NCBI GenBank assembly: GCA_023014335.1 | Contig: JAECYW010000020.1 | Location: forward strand, 1,302,001 to 1,366,000 | Reading direction: 5' to 3' | From: Galerina marginata | Taxonomy: Eukaryota; Basidiomycota; Agaricomycetes; Agaricales; Galerinaceae | Length of the DNA: 64,000 nucleotides | In this document: in pieces, positions 1 to 11,177 of the stretch | Numbering within the stretch: the stretch's first letter is position 1 | Layout: each line of letters begins with the position of its first letter | The notes under the pieces: model-generated | What the model was told of the DNA's origin: nothing | Seen by the model: the letters and a program-made list of their open reading frames with translations, nothing else | Databases searched by the model: none | Program-made: the position numbers and the translations under genes

Positions 1-759
1 GTCACGTGTCCCCCACCCGTAGGATTGGCAAAATGGGGACTGGCAAAATTCAAACAACGTACCGTCGGATTTTGCTCACCCGTCAAAATAAACCGGACGC
101 GGGAGTGTATTTCCGTATCCGCGTCAGTCCATAGCACAGCCACCAAGTGTCGATCTTTATCATGACCCGGATCAAACATGTTACAGGCTTGATTAGTGAT
201 GTCAGAGGAATATAACCCACCCCGGCAGTGACCAGTCCAGTGATAAGTAAGCATTATGTTGCATAGAAATTTCCCCTCCCCCTTCCGACCTTGACGATGG
301 GTTAACCCACCTGGCTTGAGTCGCTTGACTCCCGCACCATGTGCAAGAGATGACCTAAATATAGCAGTTTTAGCGTCACAACCTGCTCTCGATGAGCAAA
401 ACCGTAAGATTGCAGATGTAGTACACTTCATCTTATCAGCCACGATCAGCCACGAGGTCAGTTCACATATACCTAATGGTTTAAAGAGTATAATGGGTCC
501 TTTTTAGATTAATTAAAAATACCTGACGATTTTTCTGGTGTAGGTACAACGAGACACAATCTCTCGTTCAGGCAAACACAGACAAATAAACGGAAGGAAA
601 AATTCGATCTCTTCTACCACCACGCCTCCAGCAAGCGATCATGGGAAGTAGTGGTTTAGCGATATTAACCATGGGTCAAACTAGCGGGTCTCAACTATCT
701 TCGCGATCAAGTCGCCTTCTGTGACCGCTTCCGAACATTCACCTCCCCCCGACGAGTCT
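1..759. other. Intergenic DNA upstream of the first gene
   Basis: I see no supported gene here. An ATG at 641 in good context opens a short reading frame that stops at 721, so it is either an upstream ORF or a first exon joined by an intron I could not place. The frame of the following gene is open back to about 685. Confidence 0.5.
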
Positions 760-2479
760 ATGGAACGACCGAACACGTACGACTATGACCGGTCTCACCT
801 TCCGTCTCCAAATAAGACGGCTATCTCTACCGATTCAAAACATTCCACGCCCTCTCCGGATGAGTTCGTAGAAAGAATGAGGGCAGGTGAGTTGCGACAA
901 CATTTGCATGTTTTCTTCAACTGAAACGACGAAAACACAGAGAAGTCTTTGTACCGAATGTTAATGGATACAGAAGAGCCCGTGGTGTCACTTAAACAAA
1001 GCGAACCCTTGGAAGGTGATTTCCAGGCTTTGTCTAATTTGTGTATCAAACCTCGTCGCCGACGTCCTATTCTCCACAGTGAAAGATGTGTACGAGTCCC
1101 CGTACCCATCTTTTTGGACTCCATCGAATGACTCAACGAGCCAGATGGAGGAACTCGTGGATCATGATGCCGCTAGTCTGCAAGATCAGCAATTCTACGA
1201 GATTGATTCTAGTTCGACAGGGATTCTTCCAATTGATCGGGGTCCGGAGTTAGGAGATATAGCAATCGATTCAGACCCTCCCATTTCTTCCCGAGAGCAC
1301 ACCCACAGCGCTACCTTAGTAGGAACGCCTTTTTGTCAGAACAATATCAAGATAGTAGAAAGTATGTTTTTCCTCACGGTTACGGTAAAAAATGGTAAAA
1401 ACTGACAACCTCTTAAAAGAGACGCATTCTGTGGAAGAAAACGGAGTTTCAAAGTTCCACCGGTTGAACAACGCTACAGGCGCGTTCGCTGTAATATTAG
1501 AAGAAGTAGAAAGCTAACGATTGCATCAGTGAACGGCTCTGATGTTGAGCAGAAGACGTATACGAGGCCAAACACGCCTTTGATGGTTATTCCTGGAAAG
1601 CTGGCTGGTCTATCGGAATGGTTAAATGAAAAGTCCCTACCTGCCGACGTGATGGTTGTTTCAGACGGTAAAACTGCAAAAGACTGGCGAAGGAAACATC
1701 AACTGTTTTCAGTACTTTTTGCCTGGGACGACGGTGACCAGGTCGATCAAGACTCTTGCACGTCGGTGTGTAACATTTTCTCCCGCTAATAATATAGTCT
1801 GACATAAAAGACAGGCAATAAGAGAGCTGGCTGGGAAGAGATATCTAGACAGACGTGCTCCGAGATATGATGGAGGGTTATTCCGGAGTACATACACATC
1901 GTTTTCAGAAACCGTATTATTCTCGCTGTGCATTGAAGTCGAAATGTATGTCGTACAATCTCTGTTGAAATTCTCGGTTCACGTAACTTAACTAACAGGG
2001 ATATTTTAAATTGGGTCATTGTGACTCTGGGCGACGACAAAGTTGAAAGTTGTCCCATAATCCCGCACATCAAGTCTGGCCTTGGCAGGTTGCCCTCGAA
2101 TTGGACTACCAAGGAAATGGACCTCTTTATGACCAAAATATTCCAGGCCAGTGACCAGCCACAATCATTGGGTATAGTCTTAATAGGAAAGGCGACAGGG
2201 ACGGATGTACATGCGACGGTCAAGGAGTACTGTGGCGAAGACCAAGTTCTGCGACGAGGCGTGATCTTGCCAACTTGTCCCAACTGCAAAACGTCTAAGG
2301 ATTACCAGACCTCGAAAACGGCTGTTCATTGTCAGACGTGCCATGTATCCGGGGAAGTAGTAGGCCTGCCAAAAAAGACACGCTCGCTATCTCTGGCAAG
2401 TGGGGTATTGATATATGTTAAGGACTGGTACTGCCCCGACGTTCTAGATTTGCAGTGGAAAACTTTATCCCCGAATTAA
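760..2479 (+). CDS. Six-exon hypothetical protein with C-terminal CxxC...CxxC zinc-ribbon-like motif
   Basis: I rebuilt this gene from splice sites: exons 760-886, 941-1015, 1080-1361, 1422-1765, 1815-1945 and 1999-2479. The introns are 49-64 bp, GT-AG, and several show CTGAC or CTAAC branch points. All phases agree and give 1440 bp, 479 residues. I do not recognise the family. The N-terminus is Ser/Pro/Asp-rich, residues around 140-190 are rich in basic residues, and the last exon carries C413-P-N-C416 and C431-Q-T-C434, spaced like a zinc ribbon. The start at 760 is the first in-frame ATG after an in-frame stop at 682; a further 5' exon is possible. The gene converges on the Ulp1-type gene at 3111. 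Ulp1 proteases accompany some fungal DNA transposons, so both could be parts of one old element, but nothing in this protein proves that. Confidence 0.65.
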
Positions 2480-3110
2480 ATCACAAATCAGAGCTAGATT
2501 TTTGAAATTATATTCCATACTTTAAATTGTACATTCGTAGTTTATCTCGAGTACATCGACTGTGCATACATTCGTTATATGTGACGTGACAATTCGCTTA
2601 ATAAACCTTAGTGGCTATGCACCTGCCATTTTGACAGGTCAATTTAGCACGTGATAATAAACGCGGCGCGTAGCACACAGAAGCTAGACCAAAGCCGGAC
2701 TACTTTGACGAGAGTCGACGTGTCTGGGCACGTTAGAGTTTTGGGCTTTCGTTTTGCCATCCTGTGTACCCCTGAATTTTAAGGGCAAAATGCCTTTAAA
2801 TCTGCCAAGTGCAAGCGCCGTGACTCACCTTCTTGCTCGCCTGTTGACGAACGGCCAAAATTTCCCTCAATACCCCCATTATGGTATCGAATAACAGTAA
2901 TATCGTTCAAGTCGTATCCTATAACGCGTATTATGGTGGTGTCTCTACCAAACTCCTGATTGACGAAACTTGCGGCGGTAATCGCCATCATAACACATAT
3001 GATAGCAAAACAAAATCATGCCGAGGTGAATATGCACTTGACGCAATTTTGAATGGAACAAAACCAGTATATCATTGAATATGGTAATACCATCCCGTAA
3101 CATCTAGAAT
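2480..3110. other. Convergent intergenic spacer
   Basis: This spacer lies between the 3' ends of two convergent genes. It is AT-rich at 2490-2600, as expected of 3' ends. Short frames near 2779-3078 exist on both strands but lack splice structure or recognisable motifs. Confidence 0.5.
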
Positions 3111-4660
3111 CTATGCTTCCCATCTTAGGCTTCCCTCGAACAATTCCATGAATAAAACCCTTCTCAGTAGTTCAATTTCGCGTTTAGTCCAATTCTTTGG
3201 CAAGGTCCGTCCTAAGTAGGCGAATTTCATGAATTGGCATGTGAACACGCCGCAGTCGTCTGTGTTGTTTTGGGTGGGCGTTTGTATTTCATTCCAGGAC
3301 CAACCTTCTCCGAGTTCCAGATTAATCCGTAGTCTCTGAATAAAGCCTGGTCAGTAAGCTTAAACATTTACATTCAAGGGAAGAAATACGCACATTATAT
3401 ATTGCCTGTCTTCCAGAGTTTCCAGTACATCCCGGCAGGCTATCCATAAAGATCACCCTCTTTTTATGGGGGTATAGAACGGCTAAGAGCCAATGGTCAC
3501 TGCTCCAGTTAACCGGGATACAGACGACTTCGTAGCCACTGAGAAAACCCTCCCACAGACGAGGACGCCGGTCGGTGGAGTGAATAGTTTGCTTCGGATT
3601 TATCTGCAATTAAAAGTTGTCAGCGACAGGTTAAGGCAGCGGCGAGGAGCGTACCATTTGCTGCAAGGCAAATTTTCGTCTCTCTACATCTTGGCCATCG
3701 TCTATAAGCAACTTCCCCCAAAACCAGGTGGAAGAGAGTGCTCGTCCTTCAATATCGAGCTTTGAAAGGATATCCCGGTAGCCATTGATCACCTCGTCGT
3801 TTATCCACATTTTCGGTCTCAGCCTCTCAAAAGAAGTATGTTCAATTGTCTTACGCGTTGGATTCCCGTTAAGACGAGCGTCCCATGACCACTTCTTTTT
3901 CTCCGATTCGGATAGGAATAAGACCGTTTGAGGAGGTTCGCCTTCGCGAATCATCCGGCTTAAGGGCCCACCTTCCCCAGGGATTTCGATTGGATGTGAA
4001 AGGAACAAGGATTTAGTACCGGGACGGTATATACTAACATCCCATGAGCGGCTGGGCCGAATCCATCTAAAAGGAGTGTTTTTCCGCATGAGGTTTGCCA
4101 GCGTCGATGCCTCGACTCGAAGCTCGTCTTGTTGGAGAAGTCGCCCCAAAACTAATTCAGGAGAAGTATGAGGTGGATGGTAAGGATATCGGCGGGAAGA
4201 TTATAGATTTGCAAAACTTACGATCATCGTTCATGGGAGGTTTCTCCTTTATTTGGTATTTTTTTCTTCCTTCATCGTTGTGAAAGCAATAACATACGGT
4301 TCTTGATAGCCACGGTCTCAGAAGATCGGGGAAGTCCTGCGCCGTGGTTGTTTCGAGCAGATCTTCTTCGACGGACTTACGAAGGAAGCCATAGTACTTC
4401 CTCAGTCTTAAAAGTTCGTTACTCCCATTTGCTGACAACACTTGTGACAAGGCAGACTCGAAGTATATGTTAGCGTGTATGTCGAACAGGGATAGTGCTG
4501 CGTATGCGAGGTCCGTGAGTTTGAAGGTCCTAACTCTAGCGTTTTCGGGGATAAAAAGGTGAGCGCTGGCATCGTCGAAAAGCCACGTTGATTGATAAAC
4601 TCCTATTGTAGAATTTATAGAATTCTCCCAGAATTGAAGATCCCGAATCTCCGAACCCAT
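3111..4660 (-). CDS. Ulp1/SENP-type cysteine protease (peptidase family C48)
   Basis: Four exons on the minus strand: 4660-4222, 4151-3655, 3603-3394 and 3335-3111, with introns of 70, 51 and 58 bp and all phases consistent. The product is 456 residues. The C-terminal third has the C48 layout: W-I-N-D-E-V at 262-267, the catalytic His in W345-S-S-D-H349-W, the catalytic Asp in F-M-D366-S, the oxyanion Gln404 (Q-N-N) and the nucleophile in D-D-C410-G-V-F. This is known family knowledge: such enzymes cleave SUMO or similar ubiquitin-like proteins, and in fungi many copies are carried by DNA transposons. The start is provisional. The frame is open to 4753, where AAGCAG looks like a splice acceptor, so a missing 5' exon is likely. 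The last exon holds the Cys and Gln and is needed for activity. The active site appears intact. Confidence 0.85.
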
Positions 4661-5870
4661 GGCAGAACGTTCGTTTGTGGGTAGAAGCCGGGTTGGAGAT
4701 TTTTTGTCTGAACCCAATTCTAGGTGAGCTAAACATAACCAAATAGCAGGCACTGCTTAATAATTCGTTTCCCTTAACGTCTGAATGTAGGTTCAGTTAA
4801 CATGAGCAATACAAGTTTTCCGACCATTCGCGGTATGTATATATATTTAGTCTGTTACGACTTCCTCCATCGTCAACATCTTTCAACCATGTTACGTTCT
4901 GGTAAATCATATTTATTTGAATTCAGATTTTTCAACGAGCCCGATCACGAAAGTATTACTATTAGCGAGATTAATTGTCGGTGACGCGGGATAACTGCCA
5001 CTTCGTCAAAAAATTGCTCATTCAGTTCAACTTTTTTCTCAGCACCTCCAAAACGTTTAAAGCTGCCTGAGGTCAGGGTTAGACTATTTTCATTGAAACC
5101 TCATAATTCGACAAATACCTCTTGGAAAAAGACGAAAAGAAATACACGAAATTTATGGAGGAGAGAAAGAAAAATTGGGAACAGGGGTCGAAGATGTATT
5201 CGACGCTGAACGAACTCCTCGAGGTACTGTAGTCCATGTAGTAGATGAATCATAATAGCGTCGTGTCCGGGGGGGGTGGGGGTTTAGCCCGAGACACAAA
5301 TTCCAAATTGGGAATTTGTCGTGGGGGCGCGGCCGCATCAACGGATCGCAGAGGTTCGTATTCCAAATTGCTTCAGATAAGATAAAACAAGGTGACGGGA
5401 ATATTATTGTTGATTCAAAGAAATCAACGATTTCTGTTCCTAACCACCATTCGCCTGGCTACACTTGCCGCGAGTGTGGTTCTAGTTCCTCCTGCAGCCA
5501 GCAAATCGTGTGATGCCCGCTAATCGTACCTGTGTCACTGCTACCCATGTCCTGGTTGTGAATGCGTTCATCCCTGGACCCTAGACGTCCACTGTTGCAG
5601 GCCACCCGGGCACGAGGCGGAGAAGGGTTCACATCCGATTTCGCGTCCAATTTGAATATCTCGGGCACGCAGAATTTCCAATGCAATCATTCATACCAGA
5701 TTACCAAGTCCAACGCAAGTCAGATTTGGTGCACTAATCAAGCAGTACGTGAAGAGAAAAACTAAAAAACGGAACGGTGACATAGATCTCGTTTTTAGGC
5801 AGGGTGTTGTGAGGAATAAAACAGGCAGAGTTCATGCAAGCAGCGGGGCGAGAATATTCATATTTAGTCC
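4661..5870. other. Intergenic DNA, no supported gene
   Basis: I see no convincing coding sequence here. The interval probably includes the unplaced 5' end of the Ulp1-type gene on the minus strand. It contains a poly-G run near 5269-5281 and a NotI-like GCGGCCGC near 5329. Confidence 0.4.
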
Positions 5871-5879
5871 GATGGTGTT

Positions 5880-6186
5880 TACTGTACATGGAAAGAGCAA
5901 GTTATATACATCGTGAAATAACAAGGGAGAGATGATAACGAGTGGTACGCCAAGACGGTGAGGATCGACGAAAAGAAGAGGCACCCCCGACGAGTCAAGA
6001 AAACATCACTATCGAAAATATGAGTGGGTGACGAGGTATAGAAGGAAATGACTTGCAGAAATTTAACGAGTATTAAACGTCAAAGAAGCTGCTCCGACGG
6101 GTCAAGAACAAATCACTTTGAAAAACATAAGCCGGTGACGATGTATAAAAGGAAACAACTTGCAGGGATATAACGAGCATTACGCC
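5880..6186. repeat. Degenerate tandem duplication of the 3' end of the downstream minus-strand gene
   Basis: Two clearly alignable copies of about 110 bp lie head to tail (about 5971-6078 and 6079-6186). Shared landmarks are GACGRGTCAAGAA, GGTGACGANGTATA, ACTTGCAG and TAACGAG. A weaker partial copy ends near 5955 (TAACGAGTGGTACGCC). The rightmost copy contains the stop codon of the 6113-6702 gene, so the coding end and 3' flank were duplicated downstream of the gene. Confidence 0.7.
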
Positions 6187-6702
6187 GTCTGACGATTTCT
6201 CTGTGTTTCTCCTCAATGTCCTCCCAGGTAATGTTGAAGAGGTAATGCCCAAAGTTCGGGGGAGCGAATGTCGGTGGGTTTCCCGGTGTCGAAGTGCTGG
6301 CCCATATGGCGGGGCAGAAGAGTATCGTCTTGAGGGTGGTGAACAAGTCGGGGTTGCCGGGGACGTCGAAGTCATTGTAATGAAAGATAGCATAAGAGTA
6401 AACAACCTGGGGGTTTAAATGAGAGAGCAGCGACAGGTCCGCGTGATCGTCGAGCAGCGAGTGCAGTTGTCTCTGTAGAGACGGAAAAGGTCAGTGCGAC
6501 TAATATGACAAGGGATAGGGGGCGTTACAAAAGAAACTGCGACGTCCAGGAGAAGTTGTCGGCATTGCTCATGCCCTCTGGAGCCAAACGTCATTTCGAA
6601 ATATAAGGCGCGCATAGCATTCCCCAAGCCTTGCCCGAAATCCAGAATCACCGAATGTATGATATGTTGTTGTTTGAAAGGGTTAGATTCTGCAGAGGTC
6701 AT
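6113..6702 (-). CDS. Two-exon hypothetical protein, 177 aa
   Basis: Exon 1 is 6702-6529 and exon 2 is 6472-6113, joined in phase 0 over a 56-bp intron (GTAACG...CTACAG). The start ATG at 6702 follows an upstream CTATTTAA element about 60 bp away. I do not recognise the family. The protein is soluble-looking and aromatic-rich, with runs such as DFGQGLGNAMRALYFEM and FGHYLFNITWEDIEEKHREI, ending in a hydrophobic tail. Both exons stay open across the splice, which supports it as a real gene. The stop lies inside a tandemly duplicated block, and another reading frame through that block is open in both copies, so the C-terminus may have changed recently. Confidence 0.6.
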
Positions 6703-6791
6703 GTTAGACGGGTGGAGTTTGGCGAGAGATGTTAGGATGGGAAATATTTCGCATACGAGGCGAGGGTTAAATAGAGCAAGGCTCGAAGGCC

Positions 6792-6982
6792 CCCTACCAA
6801 ATTAGCTCGTATGTTTCGCGCGATAACATCGCGCTCGAAAGCGAGTTGGCACCTTTTCAAATTAACTTGATGTCGGATAACACCGCCGTACGTTTCATGC
6901 GTCAACCTCGCGCCCGATGGCGAGCCAGCTGCCCATCAAATTAGCTCTACCTGCCGTATGTTTCTCAACTTGGAGGGAAATA
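6792..6982. repeat. Degenerate tandem repeat with CAAATTA(G/A)CT starts
   Basis: Three imperfect copies begin at about 6796, 6858 and 6938 with CAAATTAGCT or CAAATTAACT. Each is followed by a CGTATGTTTC/CGTACGTTTC element. The first two end in GGCACC or a similar motif after a GCGAG motif. The period is about 65-80 bp. Confidence 0.5.
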
Positions 6983-7156
6983 AATCCAGACTGCGCGAAA
7001 CATCCACTCAAATTCTCGCCAGTGAAAACGAGGCCCAACGGCACGAATTCATTGTACAGGGAATGAGATAAAATAAAAACAAGCGGACGACTGTCGGAGG
7101 CTTTCATTTGTCCGAGCTTGCGGCTATTGTACGGAAAACGCGTCCTCCCAGCCGAG

Positions 7157-7475
7157 TAATGCCTTCTATGCAAGCAAACCTTTGCCCATAGAGAGCTATA
7201 CGAGAATTCCAAGTCCAGTATAATTCCGCAGATCTAACGCGGGCGATGCAATCTGACTCAAGCTGAACATAGGCTTTCCCAACATGCAGCCGGCCATATT
7301 CGCTTCTGTGACGACTCGTTGCCACAAACATACTTCAATGAACGGGCAAGGGAATCGGAGAGCCAGTCAAGGCTACACCATCGAGTCAGTTCGCCCTTAT
7401 CAACTGTGGTGCCTTCTATTCAAGTCAACCCTCGCTCATAGAGCTCCGCAGTGAAAATCGACTCTGCACAGTTCC
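7157..7475. repeat. Pair of diverged direct repeats
   Basis: TGCCTTCTATGCAAGCAAAC near 7159, with CCCATAGAGAGCT and later TTCCGCAGA, recurs near 7410 as TGCCTTCTATTCAAGTCAAC, with CTCATAGAGCT and TTCCGCGCG. The spacing is about 250 bp. No gene is supported in 6990-7890. Confidence 0.5.
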
Positions 7476-7897
7476 GCGCGGAGCTGCAAATATCGGCATA
7501 GAAGCACAAAATCGGCGAGTATCCGACTCTCTGCGTTTCCCTGCCGCGGTCTTTCATTGCTTTCTATTCGTCAACGTTATCTCAACCTTCCATTTGCGAT
7601 TCGTTCTCGAAGTCGGCTGGACAAGCCCCGGGAAAATCACATATATATCCAAGGCCGTCACGAACATCCACATCCTCTCCTTCCTTCCTTCCCCCGCCTT
7701 CCCCACCATCCCCTGCTCTGTCACCACTTCCTGCACATGCTCTCCCCATGCTACAGGCCTCTCAAATTCATTTCAAAGCTCGCCTGGCGTTATAGATGGG
7801 CACCCAGAGGCGTGCTAAGTTTGGCTGACGGGCTTGAGGTGAGTTCGGCCTCCTTTTAGACAAGTTTACTCTAATGGTTATGTGTACAGGCGACTGT

Positions 7898-8343
7898 ATG
7901 CACTCTCGTTACCCAAATGAACCTTCTTCTCGGCTCCAATTGGTGCATCTGACTGTTTCTTCCGCATATATGCGCTTTGTAACCGCAAGGTGAGCCCGTC
8001 TCGTTGTAGTTGAAGTAGTGCGCCCTCGGCCTACCACGGCCCACCGACGTCACCTCTCGCAGACTCTGTATCGGCGATTTGGCTCAAACGGCTTCTTTGC
8101 AACGTTGGATTTCTGTCCATTCCATGCCGGTATGTAGTTTTACGATTCGACGTTTTCTCCTTCGCTGACACTTCAATATCCTTCCGCTTACCCGCGCAAT
8201 TACCCCTAGAGCTCTCTGACGCGACCTCTATTCGCTTTATTTACCGTAAATTGTAAGGTGCGTTGCTTATTTTTGCTTATCATACTTATACTGAATCGTG
8301 GGGGTAGTAATCGGCTCAGAGCGACTACGAAAGCTTACATTAG
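7898..8343 (+). CDS. Candidate small four-exon gene, 76 aa
   Basis: Reading splice sites gives exons 7898-7989, 8063-8129, 8210-8257 and 8320-8343. The introns are 73, 80 and 62 bp with GTGAGC, GTATGT and GTGCGT donors, and the second has a CTGAC branch point. The joined frame is open across all junctions and ends at a TAG. A further GTGAGT...ACAG intron (7839-7889) would lie in the 5' leader and another (8363-8418) in the 3' part. The product resembles no family I know. An open frame over 230 bp with chosen splice sites can arise by chance, and the intron cluster could instead mark a spliced non-coding RNA or a decayed gene. Confidence 0.3.
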
Positions 8344-8496
8344 CTGCATTGATCAAACTCAGGTGAGCCTAACATCGTTCATCTAATACGTTCTATCCGA
8401 TCTCATTGGAATTTGCAGGTTTTCGGTCTCTCGACGACGGTCAGCCCAAGAATAGCACGGAGAGGACTGAGCTCAGGCGGCTGTAGGTACCAGCTA

Positions 8497-8556
8497 GTCG
8501 TAGGTAGGCGCAGGTAGACGCAGGTAGATGCAGGTAGATGCAGGTAGATGCAGATA
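8497..8556. repeat. Short tandem repeat, 10-bp unit GCAGGTAGAT
   Basis: Five to six tandem copies of a GTAG(A/G)(T/C)GCAG decamer. The right-hand copies (three GTAGATGCAG in a row) are perfect and the left ones diverged. TCGGATTCTC repeats follow at once near 8571-8595. Confidence 0.85.
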
Positions 8557-8621
8557 ATACATTTATTTTCTCGGATTCTCTCGGATTCTCTCAGATTAAA
8601 GCGGGAAAGTACAGGATACAA

Positions 8622-9830
8622 GAACGAATGGCAAGTCGAGGCTTACCGCAGAATATCGCGGATAACTAGGGGAAACGGCAGATAAATCTGATCCAAGTGC
8701 GAAAATTTGCGGGGAAAAATCAGCAAAAGGGACGAAATCCCACTTCATCTGCTAGTTTCTGATATCCCGACAGTCAACCAAATCTGCAGATAAAATCAGA
8801 GTCGACTTTCACTGGGCATAGAGATCTACACGAAAATCCCACAGGTTTAACTACTCAGATTAATCAAAACAGTACCAAAAAACTACTACTACTAGATTCT
8901 TATTTAAGGTGCGACCGCGTTATATGTCGTCGGAAAGGATATAATACCTCTTCTCGTGCAACGATGGGACGGCTATGTTGACTTCTTACGGTTGATACTC
9001 TCCCAGGTGATTGCCAGTGGAATTCAATGGCGATTAAAACATCCAAAAATGCCACTTTGGAGGTGCCGGTTTCGATACGTATACGTAGTAGCCACTATTC
9101 TAGTTATCCACTGGTTCAGTAAGCGCCGGGAGAAAGAAAGTAATGAACACTTAACAGAAGATCTGATTTAGGCCTAGCACTTCTTGACTCTTGAGAGGGA
9201 GTGGGGTCCTGTTAGGAGGATAGAAAGAGATACCACAGCGGGTGGCATCTCCACGGACATTGCAGGTCGAGAACAAGGAAGAGTTGGCGGCATTTGAAAT
9301 TCAAAGCGCGTTTCTTTTTGTTCCTTCACGTGATCGCGTGATCCGTGGCACGCCCATCCGCTTCTCAGTTTTATCCGAAGTCTACCTTTCCTCTTCACTT
9401 CCACTACCCCCTTTCTCCCTGTCGACAAAACACCTGCACCCTTTCTCCTACCCACATCGTTTATCCTGACTCTATGTGGCATCCTCTTAATGACCTGTAA
9501 GCATCTTAGCCCTTCATAACCAACCTCGCTGCCGTCACCTACGGTTTAGCTTGGAGTGGCATGCAGTAAGACCTACATACCACACCACCGCGCGCAAACA
9601 GTGCCCAACTCCCCTGGCCTTGCGTTTGGATTCCCTCGCCACCCCGTTTCGCACATGGCACCGTTGGGACTGCCGCCGACACCGAAAAACAGAAGCGACA
9701 TTTTATACCGGAAACCTTGATGGATATGTGGTATTACGAGCGTGGTGTGATAGATATTTGACGGTAAAGGTATTTATTCCCACCAGTTTACTCATAATCA
9801 CGTCTTCACGGTTCTGAATGGTTTGGTTTG
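8622..9830. other. Intergenic DNA, no supported gene
   Basis: Nothing recognisable codes here. Short frames at 8956-9171 and 9551-9817 lack ATG starts and family features. The stretch includes the palindromic site at 9327-9342. Confidence 0.4.
9327..9342. promoter_or_regulatory. Compound palindrome TCACGTGATCGCGTGA
   Basis: A CACGTG E-box core overlaps a longer inverted repeat, TCACG...CGTGA, centred on GATC. This is the type of site bound by fungal bHLH factors. No gene start close by tells which gene it would serve, so function is unproven. Confidence 0.3.
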
Positions 9831-9839
9831 ATCTAATCT

Positions 9840-10030
9840 TATAATCAGTATCTAGTAGTCCTTTACTGCTTTGAATTCGACGGTAGTTTATTTACTAGTT
9901 TAATCTGTCGCTGTTTAATCACCAAAGTAGATTAATCTGAAATGCCCCCAATTTTCCGGCTAAGCCAGTGAATGTGGATTAGATTAGTTTAATTAATCAA
10001 GAGCAGTTGGAGGCTCCGTTGTTTAATCAA
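9840..10030. repeat. TTTAATC/GATTAA-rich AT segment
   Basis: Many scattered copies of TTTAATC, ATTAATC and GATTAG in both orientations occur in under 200 bp, directly left of the foldback element. It may be the subterminal region of an old transposon, but I see no ends for it. Confidence 0.4.
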
Positions 10031-10050
10031 AATCCCTATGGATTTTTAGA

Positions 10051-10448
10051 GCAAACGAACTACTTCTGACGAAGTTAGGCTGTGACTCTGGCCACCAGAT
10101 GACATGGCACTAAATTACTTGGCTGGGAGGTTCCTTTTCGTTAAAGAAACTTATATATTGCATCGAGTACCATAGTCAGTGATCGATATCCATTCTTGGA
10201 GCCTTAGACATGTTTCCGACGACGAAACATAGACACCTGGGGCAGCACATAATTCCTACCATGTGAAAGTCCAACTTGAAATCTCTTACTTGTTTAAGTT
10301 CATATTGTGGTTTAAATGCTACTCGGGCAATGCATAGTGAGTTCTGTGAGTTATTGAAGGTAAAATGAGACAAGAATATCTAAGTTAGTGCACGTCATCT
10401 GGTGGCCAGATTGACGTATCCTAACTTTGTCAGAAGTAGTTCGTTTGC
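10051..10448. mobile_element. Foldback (MITE-like) element with about 63-bp inverted arms
   Basis: The left arm (10051-10113) and right arm (10386-10448) are inverted copies. They share GCAAACGAACTACTTCTGAC, then AAGTTAGG, then CTGGCCACCAGATGAC, with a few mismatches between. The interior is about 270 bp and has no transposase. The arms are not followed by a clear target-site duplication. Confidence 0.75.
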
Positions 10449-11082
10449 TATGATCTTTTTTTGAGCGCCTTTGGGACGTTTAGACAATAACAGAAAGTGG
10501 AAAAATATCCTTGAAATGTTGAAATTTGAGCTAAATACGCTAACAACTTTATCTACAGTCGACGTTTGGCCGTTTTCGCTAAAGCTCACTATTTCCACGA
10601 TTTCTGTACATTTTCTGGGGGGCTACCTTCTTACGATCCCGAATCACTCAATTTTGTAGCTCTAGCACGAATTCTTAGAGACGCAGGGCACTTACGGTGA
10701 GCCTGATCAGAAATTCCCGAAATTTGTTTGTGTGAACAAAATCCCCTTTCGCCGACTATTCTGAAAAAAGCTATAACACCCAGGCGAAGCTGCCTTTTTG
10801 GGCGAAGTCGTCAAATCCGAGCTGTCATTTTGGCCTTGCTGTAGCTCGCTCAATTGTTGGCCAAATTTAATAAATGTTCGTGCACTAGAATTGCCTTTAG
10901 CTAAGCTTCCGAATGATGTAAGAAACTTCAGGTAAATCGCGATTTTAGAAAAGGTGGTTCACTCTGCACCAAAGGAGGTTTCTCCGCACAGTCGGTCCAA
11001 AGACTCACATTTCAATAAAGTTTTTTATGTTTCCGTGCTCTATTAGATTATCTGAAGGTGCTCAAAAAAGAGTTGAAGGAAA
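10449..11082. other. Intergenic DNA between foldback element and its relict
   Basis: No gene is supported here. The segment separates the foldback element from a third, diverged arm copy. Confidence 0.4.
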
Positions 11083-11150
11083 CGGGTGACTTTTGACGAA
11101 GTTAGAGAATGTCAGTGTGGGCCATGGTGACCTGGCAGTGCTGGCACGGA
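11083..11150 (+). repeat. Diverged third copy of the foldback arm
   Basis: CTTTTGACGAAGTTAG followed by GGGCCATGGTGACCTGGCAG matches the left arm at 10062-10113 with substitutions and lies in the same orientation. It sits just upstream of the F-box-like gene and could overlap its promoter. Confidence 0.5.
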
Positions 11151-11177
11151 GCTGGGCGGTCCTAACAGCAATAAACA

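Noticed and set aside
8956..9171. 71-codon frame with a hydrophobic middle
   Set aside because: GTG start, no splice context and no family resemblance.
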